Below are positions 8,462 through 15,862 of a stretch of 64,000 nt of DNA, in pieces. A model generated the notes under the pieces. The model was not told where the DNA came from. It saw only the letters and a program-made list of their open reading frames with translations, and ran no database searches. A program made the position numbers and the translations under genes. The stretch's first letter is position 1. Each line of letters starts with the position of its first letter. Source of the DNA: Micromonospora saelicesensis (lineage in GTDB: Bacteria > Actinomycetota > Actinomycetes > Mycobacteriales > Micromonosporaceae); the NCBI RefSeq assembly GCF_900091575.1, contig NZ_FMCR01000002.1:403760-467759 (forward strand), in the 5' to 3' direction.

Positions 8462-8953
8462 GTGAGCCCCTCCAAGCAGCCCGAACGCCGGTTGATCGCC
8501 TCGAACAAGAAGGCCCGGCACGAGTACACAGTGCTGCGCACGTACGAGGCGGGCATCGTGCTGGTCGGCACCGAGGTGAAGTCGCTGCGCGAGGGGCGGG
8601 CCTCGCTGGTGGACGCGTTCGCGCACGAGCGCGACGGCGAGATCGTGTTGTACGGCCTGCACATCGCCGAGTACACCTACGGCACCTGGACAAACCACGC
8701 TCCCCGCCGCAACCGCAAGCTGCTGCTGCACCGCGCCGAGATCGACCGGATCCTGGACAAGGTCCGCGAGGGTGGGGTGACCATGGTTCCGCTGTCGATG
8801 TACTTCGAGAACGGCTACGCCAAGGTCGAGCTGGCCCTGGCCAAGGGCAAGCGCTCCTACGACAAGCGGCAGACGCTCGCCGAGCGCGACGCCAACCGCG
8901 AGATCGCCCGCGAGCTGGGCCGGCACCTCAAGGGCCACCCCCGCCGGCCCTGA
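8462..8953 (+). CDS. smpB: SsrA-binding protein SmpB
   Basis: The 163-residue protein matches SmpB throughout: [39 protein letters not shown], a middle block around [11 protein letters not shown], and the basic C-terminal tail with [20 protein letters not shown]. SmpB binds tmRNA and brings it to stalled ribosomes for trans-translation. The start is GTG at 8462. The tmRNA gene is often next to smpB but is not in the 130 bp that follow. The close spacing after the membrane hydrolase gene suggests possible read-through. Confidence 0.97.
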   Translation: MSPSKQPERRLIASNKKARHEYTVLRTYEAGIVLVGTEVKSLREGRASLVDAFAHERDGEIVLYGLHIAEYTYGTWTNHAPRRNRKLLLHRAEIDRILDKVREGGVTMVPLSMYFENGYAKVELALAKGKRSYDKRQTLAERDANREIARELGRHLKGHPRRP

Positions 8954-9041
8954 CCTCCTTCGGATCGCCGTTCTTTCACGCGGCACGCCCTGCGGGTCGT
9001 TGACGTCCCCGCGATGACGTGGTCTGCTCAGTCGACACCGT

Positions 9042-9062
9042 TAATGAAAACGGTAATCATTA
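9042..9062. promoter_or_regulatory. Zur-type operator
   Basis: Perfect arms TAATGA (9042-9047) and TCATTA (9057-9062) enclose a 9-bp centre, AAACGGTAA. The 21-bp layout matches the actinobacterial Zur box (TGAAAATNATTTTCA core with TAA/TTA flanks) in length, arms and A-richness. It ends 19 bp before the ATG of the next gene, so zinc-bound Zur would block transcription. Confidence 0.68.
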
Positions 9063-9081
9063 GCTGATGCGGAGGAGAACC

Positions 9082-9474
9082 ATGTCTCTCACTGTCCCGC
9101 CCGCCCTGCTCGACGCCGCCGAACGCGGCCCCATCGACGACGAGGCGTTCATCGCCTGCGTCCGTGACTCGTTGCCATACGCCTGGGCCACCGTCAGCCG
9201 GGTGGTCGCCGAGCTGGAGGCCGGCGACGCCGACCTGGCCGACAACGTCGTCCCGCCGCCCACCGACGCCGACCGGGGTCAGCTGCTCCGCGCGCTGGCG
9301 AGCGACGCGATCCGCGGCGGTCTGGAGCGACACTTCGGCGTACGCCTGGCGTTCCAGAACTGCCACCGCGTCGCCGCGTTCCGCCCGTCGGCCGTCGACG
9401 GGGAGCGCTACCGCCGCTTCGTGTCGACGCGTGGCCAACTGCTCAACCAGTCGCCGGAGCTGCGCAACTGCTGA
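9082..9474 (+). CDS. Conserved small cytosolic protein of unknown function, probable zinc-starvation gene
   Basis: I do not recognise a characterised family. The 130-residue product (SLTVPPALLDAAERGPIDDE at the N-terminus) has no signal peptide or membrane helix, and has two isolated Cys plus a final Cys. The segment LLRALASDAIRGGLERHFGV followed by RLAFQNCHRVAAF looks strongly conserved in style. The ATG at 9082 has a strong GGAGGAG 5 bp upstream; an ATG at 9067 lies almost inside the operator and is less likely. A Zur-type box sits directly upstream, so expression when zinc is scarce is expected. A zinc-sparing or zinc-chaperone role is speculation. Confidence 0.7.
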   Translation: MSLTVPPALLDAAERGPIDDEAFIACVRDSLPYAWATVSRVVAELEAGDADLADNVVPPPTDADRGQLLRALASDAIRGGLERHFGVRLAFQNCHRVAAFRPSAVDGERYRRFVSTRGQLLNQSPELRNC

Positions 9475-9480
9475 GGGCAC

Positions 9481-9517
9481 AGGGTGGACCCGTCGGAAAC
9501 ACCGGCGGGTCCACCCT
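9481..9517. terminator. Bidirectional terminator hairpin
   Basis: A perfect 12-bp stem (AGGGTGGACCCG at 9481-9492 with its complement at 9506-9517) and a 13-base loop lie between convergent genes ending at 9474 and 9521. There is only a short T stretch after it. Confidence 0.75.
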
Positions 9518-9520
9518 TCG

Positions 9521-10387
9521 CTAGCGGCCGATCTTGTCCAGCTCGGCGAGGTCGTCGTCGGAGAGGGAAAGGGCGGCGCCCGCGATGTTCTCGTGCAGGT
9601 GTGTCGCGGACGAGGTGCCCGGGATCAGCAGGATGTTCGGCGAACGCTGCAGCAGCCAGGCCAGGGCGACCGACATCGGTGCCGCCTCCAGCCGAGCGGC
9701 CACGGTCGAGAGCACTGAGGACTGCAGAGGGCTGAAGCCGCCGAGCGGAAAGAACGGCACATAGGCGATGCCCTGCTCGGCGAGCGCGTCGATCAGCTCG
9801 TCGTCCTGGCGGTGCGCGAGGTTGTACATGTTCTGCACGCACACGATCGGCGCGATGGCCTGCGCCTCGGCGACCTGCTCCGGCGTCGCGTTGCTCACTC
9901 CGAGGTGCCGGATCAGGCCCTGCTGCTGAAGGCCGACGAGTGTCTCGAACGCCTCGGCGACCGAACCGGGCTGCGGGCCCGCGGCGTCGCCGAGCCGGAG
10001 GTTGACAAGGTCGAGCACGTCGAGACCGAGGGTCTCGAGATTCTCGTGCACGGACCGGCGCAGGCTTTCCGGGTCACGGGCCGGTGGCCAGCCGCCCTGC
10101 TGGTCGCGGTTCGCGCCGACCTTGGTCACGATGTGCAGCGAATCGGGGTACGGGTGCAGCGCCTCCCGGATCAGCTGGTTGGTGACATGCGGCCCGTAGG
10201 CCTCGGAGGTGTCGATGTGGGTGATGCCAAGCTCGACGGCCGCGCGAAGGACGGCGAGTGCGCCCCCGTGGTCGGCCGGCGGTCCCATGACCCAGGGGCC
10301 GGCCAGCTGCATGGCGCCGTAGCCGAACCGGGTGACCGGCAGGTCTCCCAGCGTCCAGGTGCCGCCGGGAAGGGAGGTGGAGACCAT
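9521..10387 (-). CDS. Aldo/keto reductase
   Basis: The 288-residue NADPH-dependent oxidoreductase of the AKR (beta/alpha)8 fold reduces carbonyls. Family features are FGYGAMQL near the start, the catalytic Asp/Tyr block GITHIDTSEAYG, the catalytic Lys in HIVTKVG, RHLGVSNATPEQVAEA, and C-terminal cofactor-binding IPGTSSATHLHENI. The product fits the YdhF/AKR-like group seen beside HxlR regulators. The start ATG at 10387 has GGGAAGGAGG-type purines on the other strand, so its own ribosome site is not strong. It is divergent from the HxlR gene at 10527 and probably controlled by it. Confidence 0.9.
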   Translation of the reverse strand: MVSTSLPGGTWTLGDLPVTRFGYGAMQLAGPWVMGPPADHGGALAVLRAAVELGITHIDTSEAYGPHVTNQLIREALHPYPDSLHIVTKVGANRDQQGGWPPARDPESLRRSVHENLETLGLDVLDLVNLRLGDAAGPQPGSVAEAFETLVGLQQQGLIRHLGVSNATPEQVAEAQAIAPIVCVQNMYNLAHRQDDELIDALAEQGIAYVPFFPLGGFSPLQSSVLSTVAARLEAAPMSVALAWLLQRSPNILLIPGTSSATHLHENIAGAALSLSDDDLAELDKIGR

Positions 10388-10461
10388 GTTCGTACCTCTG
10401 GCTTTCGTGTCGCACCGAGCGGTGCTGGTGCATCATCTTCCTGCTCCACTATCGGGGTGTA

Positions 10462-10478
10462 ACTTCACTACGGGAAGT
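10462..10478. promoter_or_regulatory. Candidate HxlR operator
   Basis: ACTTC (10462-10466) and GAAGT (10474-10478) form a 5-bp inverted repeat with a 7-bp centre (TAACTTC...GGAAGTAG). It sits in the 139-bp space between the divergent aldo/keto reductase and HxlR genes. HxlR regulators commonly bind ACT-n-AGT type dyads. Confidence 0.5.
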
Positions 10479-10526
10479 AGGCACCCGAAGGTGCGTAACG
10501 CCCCCAGCGGCGGGAGGAACGGTCCG

Positions 10527-10970
10527 ATGACAACGACGACGGCGGCGCGGAAGAGAGTTCAGGCCAAGGCGGAATATGACGCCTTCCTGGCGCAGTGTCC
10601 GAGCCGCAAGCTGCTCGACCGCATCGCGGACAAGTGGGTCACGTTGGTTCTGGCCGCGCTACGCAGCGACGGTTCGCACCGGTTCGGCGCCGACTGCGCC
10701 GGCGAGCCGCGGCCGATGCGGTACTCGGAGCTGTCGCGCCTCCTGGCCGGGGTCAGTCAGAAGATGCTGACCCAGACACTGCGCTCCCTGGAACGCGACG
10801 GTCTGATCACCCGCACCGTGGTGCCGACCGTGCCCGTCACCGTCACCTACGAGCTGACCGACCTCGGTGTCTCCCTGCACGAGGTGGTACGCGGCCTGAA
10901 GGGCTGGGCCGAAACGCACATGGACGACGTGCTCGCCAACCGCGCGACGTACGACAACCAGGTCGCCTGA
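10527..10970 (+). CDS. HxlR-family winged-helix regulator
   Basis: From ATG 10527 (GGGAGGAAC upstream) the protein has 147 residues. It shows the HxlR pattern: an N-terminal Cys in AQCPSRKLLDRIADKWVTLV, then MRYSELSRLLAGVSQKMLTQ, TLRSLERDGLITRTVVPTVP and VTYELTDLG. The lone Cys before the first helix is the thiol sensor position in redox or aldehyde-responsive HxlR proteins such as HypR and QorR. The context, a divergent carbonyl reductase, suggests a response to reactive carbonyls or quinones. An insertion (SHRFGADCAGEPRP) lengthens the loop before helix 3 and adds a second Cys. Confidence 0.87.
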   Translation: MTTTTAARKRVQAKAEYDAFLAQCPSRKLLDRIADKWVTLVLAALRSDGSHRFGADCAGEPRPMRYSELSRLLAGVSQKMLTQTLRSLERDGLITRTVVPTVPVTVTYELTDLGVSLHEVVRGLKGWAETHMDDVLANRATYDNQVA

Positions 10971-11104
10971 GCCGCTCCCCCTCCGCCCGACCGAACCACG
11001 CAACATCCGGTCGCGCACCTACGGCCGCAGAAGCCCACGGGAGTACGCAGACACAGCACGGTCCGGCCTTTCGTGCTCGCAGATGCGGCAGCTAGGGTGA
11101 GCCG

Positions 11105-11527
11105 GTGACGATGTTCCGGATCGGTGAGGCGGCCGACCTGCTCGGTGTCAGCAGCGACACCATTCGCCGCTGGATCGATGCCGGGCGGCTGACGGCCGGG
11201 CGCGACGAGCACGGCCACCGGGTGATCGACGGGGTCGACCTGGCCGCGTTCGCCCGCGCCCAGGCCGCCGACCCGGACGCGGGCGCCGAGTTCTCCTCGG
11301 CCCGCAACCGGCTGCGCGGCATCGTCGTCGACGTCCGTAAGGACACGGTGATGGCCCAGGTCGACATCCAGGCCGGCCCGTTCCGCGTCGTGTCGCTGAT
11401 GAGCCGGGAGGCGGTCGACGAGCTCGATCTGCGGGTCGGGTCGATGGCCGTCGCGGTGATCAAGTCGACCACGGTGGTGGTGGAGCGGGCCGCACCCGCC
11501 CCGAGCAGGGGAAGGTCGGGCGGATGA
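11105..11527 (+). CDS. HTH-TOBE protein, molybdate-responsive regulator or molybdopterin-binding protein
   Basis: The 140-residue product combines an excisionase/MerR-type HTH (FRIGEAADLLGVSSDTIRRW, then IDAGRLTAGRDEHGHRVIDG) with a C-terminal TOBE (Mop) domain (residues about 70-130: NRLRGIVVDVRKDTVMAQVD and following). Mop domains bind molybdate or tungstate. The gene starts the mod operon and overlaps modA by 4 bp (ATGA). It is therefore the likely molybdate sensor that controls the importer, replacing ModE. The start is GTG at 11105. Confidence 0.85.
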   Translation: MTMFRIGEAADLLGVSSDTIRRWIDAGRLTAGRDEHGHRVIDGVDLAAFARAQAADPDAGAEFSSARNRLRGIVVDVRKDTVMAQVDIQAGPFRVVSLMSREAVDELDLRVGSMAVAVIKSTTVVVERAAPAPSRGRSGG

Positions 11528-12309
11528 GCGCGCGGGCGACGCGTACGGCGATGGCCGTGGTCATGGCGCTGACGGTCGCGGGCTGCGCCGCGGGCGACGA
11601 CCGGGCCGCTGGCGGTGCCGCGGACGGCCGGATCACTGGCGCGGTGACGGTGTTCGCGGCCGCCTCGCTGACCGAGTCGTTCCGCCGGATCGGCAAGGAC
11701 TTCGAGGCCGCCAACCCCGGCAGCACCGTGACCCTCAACGTCGCGGGCAGCTCCGCCCTGGCCAACCAGATCAACCAGGGTGCGCCGGCGGACGTGTTCG
11801 CCTCCGCCGCCCCGGCGAACATGGCCACGGTCACCAAGGCGGGCAACGCCGAGGGCGCACCGACCACCTTCGCCCGCAATCAGTTGGTCATCGCGGTGCC
11901 CCGGGGCAACCCGGGAGGGGTGACCGGGCTGGCCGACCTGAGCAGGCCCGGCGTGAAGGTGGCGCTCTGCGCCGACCAGGTGCCCTGCGGCGCGGCGGCC
12001 CGTACCGTCCTGGACGCGGCCGGCGTCGCCCTGACGCCGGTCACCCTGGAACAGGACGTCAAGGGCGCGCTCGCCAAGGTGAAGCTCGGCGAGGTCGACG
12101 CGGCACTGGTCTACCGCACGGACACGCGGGCGGCGAGCGCCGACGTGACCGGCGTGGAGTTTCCCGAGTCGGCGCGGGCGGTCAACGACTACCCGATAGT
12201 CGCGTTGAAGGACGCGCCGAATCCGGATGGCGCACGGGCCTTCGTCGCGTACGTCCGCTCGGCGCCGGCGCAGGCGGTCCTTGCCGAGGCGGGGTTCCAG
12301 GCTCCGTGA
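11524..12309 (+). CDS. modA: Molybdate ABC transporter substrate-binding lipoprotein ModA
   Basis: This is a 261-residue periplasmic-binding-protein-type lipoprotein. The signal peptide ends in the lipobox VAGC (Cys about 21). The mature part has ModA motifs: VTVFAAASLTESFRRIGKDF, AGSSALANQINQGAPADVFA and SAAPANM, then FARNQLVIAVPRGNP and ALVYRTDTRAA. It captures molybdate or tungstate and hands it to ModB. Start and stop codons overlap both neighbours, so the four genes form one translationally coupled operon. Confidence 0.95.
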   Translation: MSARATRTAMAVVMALTVAGCAAGDDRAAGGAADGRITGAVTVFAAASLTESFRRIGKDFEAANPGSTVTLNVAGSSALANQINQGAPADVFASAAPANMATVTKAGNAEGAPTTFARNQLVIAVPRGNPGGVTGLADLSRPGVKVALCADQVPCGAAARTVLDAAGVALTPVTLEQDVKGALAKVKLGEVDAALVYRTDTRAASADVTGVEFPESARAVNDYPIVALKDAPNPDGARAFVAYVRSAPAQAVLAEAGFQAP

Positions 12310-13142
12310 GGCAGGTCCACGACCACAGCACACCCCGCCGTCGGCCGGCCACGTCTCGACGGCGGGGTCGGGTGCCGGCGGCGCTGCTGATCCCCGCCGG
12401 GCTGGGGTTGCTGTTCCTCGTCCTGCCGTTGGCGGGGCTGCTGATCCGGGCACCGTGGACGACCCTGCCGGAGCGGCTCACCGAGCCGGGCGCGTTGACC
12501 GCCCTGCGGCTGTCGGTGCAGACCGCCACCCTGGCCACCGCGCTCTGTCTGTTGCTCGGGGTGCCGCTCGCCTGGGTGCTGGCCCGGGTCGAGTTTCCCG
12601 GCCGTCGGCTGGTACGCGCGCTGGTCACCGTGCCGCTGGTGCTGCCGCCGGTGGTCGGTGGGGTGGCGCTGTTGCTGGTCTTCGGGCGGCGTGGCCTGCT
12701 CGGGGGCTGGCTCGACAGCACGTTCGGCGTCACCCTGCCCTTCACCACCACGGGTGTGGTGCTGGCCGAGGCGTTCGTCGCCATGCCGTTCCTGGTGATC
12801 GCCGTGGAGGGTGCGCTACGCGCCGCCGACCATCGCTTCGAGGAGGCCGCGGCGACGTTGGGCGCCAGCCGGTGGACCACCTTCACCCACGTCACGCTGC
12901 CGCTGGTGGCGCCCGGTCTGGCCGCCGGGGCGGTGCTCTGCTGGGCGCGGGCGCTCGGCGAGTTCGGTGCCACCATCACCTTCGCCGGCAACTACCCCGG
13001 TCGGACGCAGACCATGCCGCTCGCCGTCTACCTGGCGTTGGAGACGGACCTGGAGTCGGCGATCGTGCTCAGCCTGGTGCTGCTCGTCGTGTCGGTGGGC
13101 ATCCTGGTGGCGTTGCGGGACCGCTGGATGACCACCGCATGA
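12306..13142 (+). CDS. modB: Molybdate ABC transporter permease ModB
   Basis: The 278-residue inner-membrane permease has about five to six helices. A basic N-terminal tail precedes the first helix (LLIPAGLGLLFLVLPLAGLL). The EAA loop reads EEAAATLGASRWTTFTHVTL (start about residue 180), with the conserved Gly that contacts the ATPase, and the block LCWARALGEFGATITFAGNY is typical of ModB/CysT permeases. The GTG start at 12306 overlaps the modA stop; the end overlaps modC by ATGA. Confidence 0.95.
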   Translation: MRQVHDHSTPRRRPATSRRRGRVPAALLIPAGLGLLFLVLPLAGLLIRAPWTTLPERLTEPGALTALRLSVQTATLATALCLLLGVPLAWVLARVEFPGRRLVRALVTVPLVLPPVVGGVALLLVFGRRGLLGGWLDSTFGVTLPFTTTGVVLAEAFVAMPFLVIAVEGALRAADHRFEEAAATLGASRWTTFTHVTLPLVAPGLAAGAVLCWARALGEFGATITFAGNYPGRTQTMPLAVYLALETDLESAIVLSLVLLVVSVGILVALRDRWMTTA

Positions 13143-14206
13143 GCGACCGACTTCTCGACGCGCGGCTCGTCGTCGACCGGGGCGTCTTCCGGCTCGACGT
13201 GCCGCTGCGGGTCGCGCCGGGCGAGGTGGTGGCGCTGCTCGGCCCGAACGGCGCCGGCAAGACCACCGCGCTGCGGGCGTTGGCCGGGCTGCATCCCCTC
13301 ACCGACGGGCACGTCACCCTCGACGACGTCGACCTGGACCGCCCGGCGACCGGTGGCTGGGTGCCCACCGAACACCGGTCGATCGGCGTGGTCTTCCAGG
13401 ACTACCTGCTCTTTCCGCACCTCAGCGCATTGGACAACGTGGCCTTCGGGCCGCGCCGGCACGGCGTCGAGCGGCGGGCCGCCCGCGCCACGGCCCGGGA
13501 GTGGCTGGGTCGGGTGGGGCTTGACGCGCAGGCGCAGCGCCGGCCGCGGCAGCTCTCCGGCGGTCAGGCGCAGCGGGTGGCGCTGGCCCGCGCGCTGGCC
13601 GTGGCGCCGTCGCTGCTGCTGTTGGACGAGCCGCTCGCCGCGCTGGACGCCCGCACCCGGCTGGACACCCGTGCGGAGCTGCACCGGCACCTGTCCGCGC
13701 ACGCGGGCGCGACGGTGCTGGTCACCCACGACCCGCTGGACGCGCTGGCGTTGGCCGACCGGCTGGTCATCGTCGAGGGTGGCCGGGTGGTGCAGGAGGG
13801 CGACGGGCCGAGCGTCACCGCCCGCCCGCGCACCGACTACGTCGCCCGGCTGGTCGGTCTGAACCTGTACCGGGGTCGCGCCGACGGGCACGGGGTGCGG
13901 GTGTCGCCGGAGCTGACCCTCACAGTCGCCGACCGGTTGGACGGCGAAGCGTTCGTGGCGTTTCGCCCGGCCGCGGTGGCTCTGCACCCGGCCCGGCCGG
14001 AGGGCAGCCCACGGAACACCTGGGCGGGCACGGTGGCCGGCGTCCAGCGCCACGGTGACAACGTGCGGGTGCAACTGGACGGGCCGATCGGGGTGGCCGC
14101 CGACGTCACGCCGGCCGCCGCCGCGCAGCTGCGGCTGATCCCCGGTCAGCAGGTCTGGGTGGCGGTCAAGGCGACCGAGACCCACGCGTATCCGGCCACC
14201 GGTTGA
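13139..14206 (+). CDS. modC: Molybdate ABC transporter ATP-binding protein ModC
   Basis: From ATG 13139 the product has 355 residues. The ATPase domain has Walker A GPNGAGKTT, Q-loop VVFQDYLLFPHL, signature LSGGQAQRVALARAL, Walker B LLLLDEPLAALD and H-loop LVTHDPLDAL. A C-terminal TOBE (Mop) domain of about 65 residues follows (NTWAGTVAGVQRHGDNVRVQ and following), so oxyanion can feed back on transport. The open frame extends far upstream, but that part overlaps modB and is not protein-like. Confidence 0.95.
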   Translation: MSDRLLDARLVVDRGVFRLDVPLRVAPGEVVALLGPNGAGKTTALRALAGLHPLTDGHVTLDDVDLDRPATGGWVPTEHRSIGVVFQDYLLFPHLSALDNVAFGPRRHGVERRAARATAREWLGRVGLDAQAQRRPRQLSGGQAQRVALARALAVAPSLLLLDEPLAALDARTRLDTRAELHRHLSAHAGATVLVTHDPLDALALADRLVIVEGGRVVQEGDGPSVTARPRTDYVARLVGLNLYRGRADGHGVRVSPELTLTVADRLDGEAFVAFRPAAVALHPARPEGSPRNTWAGTVAGVQRHGDNVRVQLDGPIGVAADVTPAAAAQLRLIPGQQVWVAVKATETHAYPATG

Positions 14207-14289
14207 CCCGACGCCGGCCACATCGTCACCGGGGTGGACCCGGCCGGCGCGTCCCTCACCGCCGCCCGTGCCAAGCAGACAGCCGCGAG

Positions 14290-14703
14290 TCAGCCGGCGA
14301 GCAGGTCGGCGTGTGCGGCGCGCAGCCGGGCCAGCGTCGGGTCGCCGCCCGGGACGACCCGGCTGTCCAGCTCGGCCCACGCCTCGGCCAGCGCCGCGCG
14401 GACCGCGCCAAGCTCGGCGGCGTGCCGCTGTGTGCTGCGTCGGTGCTGCTCCTCGAGGCGGCGGGCCCAGCCGGCGGTGACCGTCGCGAGCCGGTCGGCG
14501 TCGGCGCGGGCCTGGGCGCCGCTGCGGGCTGCGGCGGCGGGGACGATCGCGGCGACCGGACGCGGATCGCCGTCGCGGGTGACGACGGTGACCGCGTCGG
14601 TCAGCTCGGCCAGCGCGACGAGCTGACTGAACCGGGTGCGCGCCTCACGCAGCGGCACGGAACGCGGCGGGTCGGAATGAGGGGTGAGCGCGGGGACGGC
14701 CAT
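14290..14703 (-). CDS. Phd/YefM-like antitoxin-type protein, no toxin partner
   Basis: The 137-residue protein has an N-terminal half with the Phd/YefM pattern: VPLREARTRFSQLVALAE, VTVVTRDGDPRPVAAIVP. The C-terminal half is a charged helix rich in Ala, Arg and Glu, longer than in usual antitoxins. No PIN, RelE or Doc toxin gene is adjacent: the neighbours are modC (convergent) and an acetyltransferase. It may be a stand-alone repressor or a remnant of a toxin-antitoxin pair. Confidence 0.68.
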   Translation of the reverse strand: MAVPALTPHSDPPRSVPLREARTRFSQLVALAELTDAVTVVTRDGDPRPVAAIVPAAAARSGAQARADADRLATVTAGWARRLEEQHRRSTQRHAAELGAVRAALAEAWAELDSRVVPGGDPTLARLRAAHADLLAG

Positions 14704-14732
14704 GGATGCATGGTGCCGCGCGGGTATGACAA

Positions 14733-15332
14733 CTATTCGCTGTCGTCAGTGGACGGTGCGTGGCGGGCAGACCACTCGTCGGCCAGCACCGACCAGACCT
14801 CGAGGTCGATCCGACCGTGCGGACCCGGGCTGACCTGGCGCAGCGTGCCGTCGAGGCGCAGGCCGAGCCGGTCGGCGAGGGCCTTGCTGCGGGTGTTGTC
14901 GGCGTTGGTACGCCACTCCACCCGTTGGATGCCGCGCTCGCGCACCGCCCAGTCGACGATCCGGCGCACCGCCGGGGCGACGATGCCCCTGCCCTGCGCT
15001 GCCGGCTCCACCCAGCAACCGACCTCGCAGACGCCCCGGGTCACGTCGAACGACACGAACATGACCCCACCGACGAGCGTGCCCCGCCACCACAGCCCCC
15101 AGATGCCACCGCTGTCGCTGGCCCAGAAGTCGGCGTAGCGCTGCAACACCGCACGGGCCGACGGCAGGTCGGTGGCGACGAAGGACGGCGACACCCAGGG
15201 CTGGATGTGCTCACGGGCCCGATCGAGGTGGGCGAGGAACTCCTCGGCCCGCCACGGGTTCAACGGGCTCAGCTCGACGTCCTCGGTCAGCGGCAGGGCG
15301 AACACCGGGCCTCCAATCAATGCGCTTCTCAC
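14733..15332 (-). CDS. RimJ/RimL-type GNAT acetyltransferase
   Basis: The 199-residue GNAT resembles RimL and ribosomal-protein-serine acetyltransferases: an N-terminal LSPLNPWRAEEFLAHLDRAR, the acetyl-CoA loop EPAAQGRGIVAPAVRRIVDW (Q/RxxGxG/A in altered form) and RVEWRTNADNTRSKALADRL with the N-S-A signature. The start is GTG at 15332; no better in-frame start is seen. The target substrate is unknown. It lies 29 bp upstream of the antitoxin-like gene on the same strand. Confidence 0.85.
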   Translation of the reverse strand: MRSALIGGPVFALPLTEDVELSPLNPWRAEEFLAHLDRAREHIQPWVSPSFVATDLPSARAVLQRYADFWASDSGGIWGLWWRGTLVGGVMFVSFDVTRGVCEVGCWVEPAAQGRGIVAPAVRRIVDWAVRERGIQRVEWRTNADNTRSKALADRLGLRLDGTLRQVSPGPHGRIDLEVWSVLADEWSARHAPSTDDSE

Positions 15333-15387
15333 GTGGGTAGCCAGGCTCGCACAGGCACCTCGGTCGAGGCACGGCCGCCCTGCGCGC

Positions 15388-15837
15388 TCACGCCGGCAGG
15401 TGGGTACGTAGCGCGGCGAACTGGGCCACGGTCAGATAGGAGGGGTTGGCGGCCTGCGGCTGACGGAACACCTCCAGGGCGGCGAGCCGGTCATCGGCGC
15501 GCAACAGCAGCCGGGAAACCCGGTCCCGTTCGGCGAGGATGGGCAGATCCAGCGGCACCGACCACGGCTGCCCCGGTGCGCCTGGCTCGGCCGCCCCGGT
15601 GACCCGCCCGACACCCCACACTCCGTACGGCAGTCGGCCCCGGCTGCCGCTGGCCCAGAAGACCACCGGTTGCCCGGCGCGCATCAACCGCGCCCGGTAA
15701 CCGGGGCGCACGCACCAGTTCGTCACCAGTGGCTCACTGGCGAACCGGGCGGCGAGGTCGACCAGGTCCGCGTTGCCCTTGATCAGCCAGGCGCCCAGGT
15801 CGTCAAGGCGTACCCGTGGCTCGGTCATCGCGTACAT
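15388..15837 (-). CDS. EVE/PUA-like domain protein, function unknown
   Basis: The 149-residue protein has features of an EVE (PUA-like) fold: an early WLIKGNADL, the middle strand block VVFWASGSRG with GVWGVGRVTGAAEP, and VPLDLPILAERDRVS. EVE domains bind modified bases in DNA or RNA; that role here is an inference from fold resemblance only. An internal Met at 15828 is an alternative start. It lies 25 bp downstream of the mannosyltransferase gene on the same strand. Confidence 0.6.
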   Translation of the reverse strand: MYAMTEPRVRLDDLGAWLIKGNADLVDLAARFASEPLVTNWCVRPGYRARLMRAGQPVVFWASGSRGRLPYGVWGVGRVTGAAEPGAPGQPWSVPLDLPILAERDRVSRLLLRADDRLAALEVFRQPQAANPSYLTVAQFAALRTHLPA

Positions 15838-15862
15838 CTTGCCCGGCCGACGGCAGCGCCAA

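Noticed and set aside
8954..9081. tmRNA gene next to smpB
   Set aside because: No tRNA-Ala-like ends or tag-coding frame were found in this short interval.
14212..14249. Terminator after modC
   Set aside because: The 8-bp stem with a 22-base loop and no T tract is too weak in such GC-rich DNA.
14290..14703. A complete toxin-antitoxin module
   Set aside because: Only the antitoxin-like protein is present; neither flank encodes a PIN, RelE, Doc or HicA toxin.
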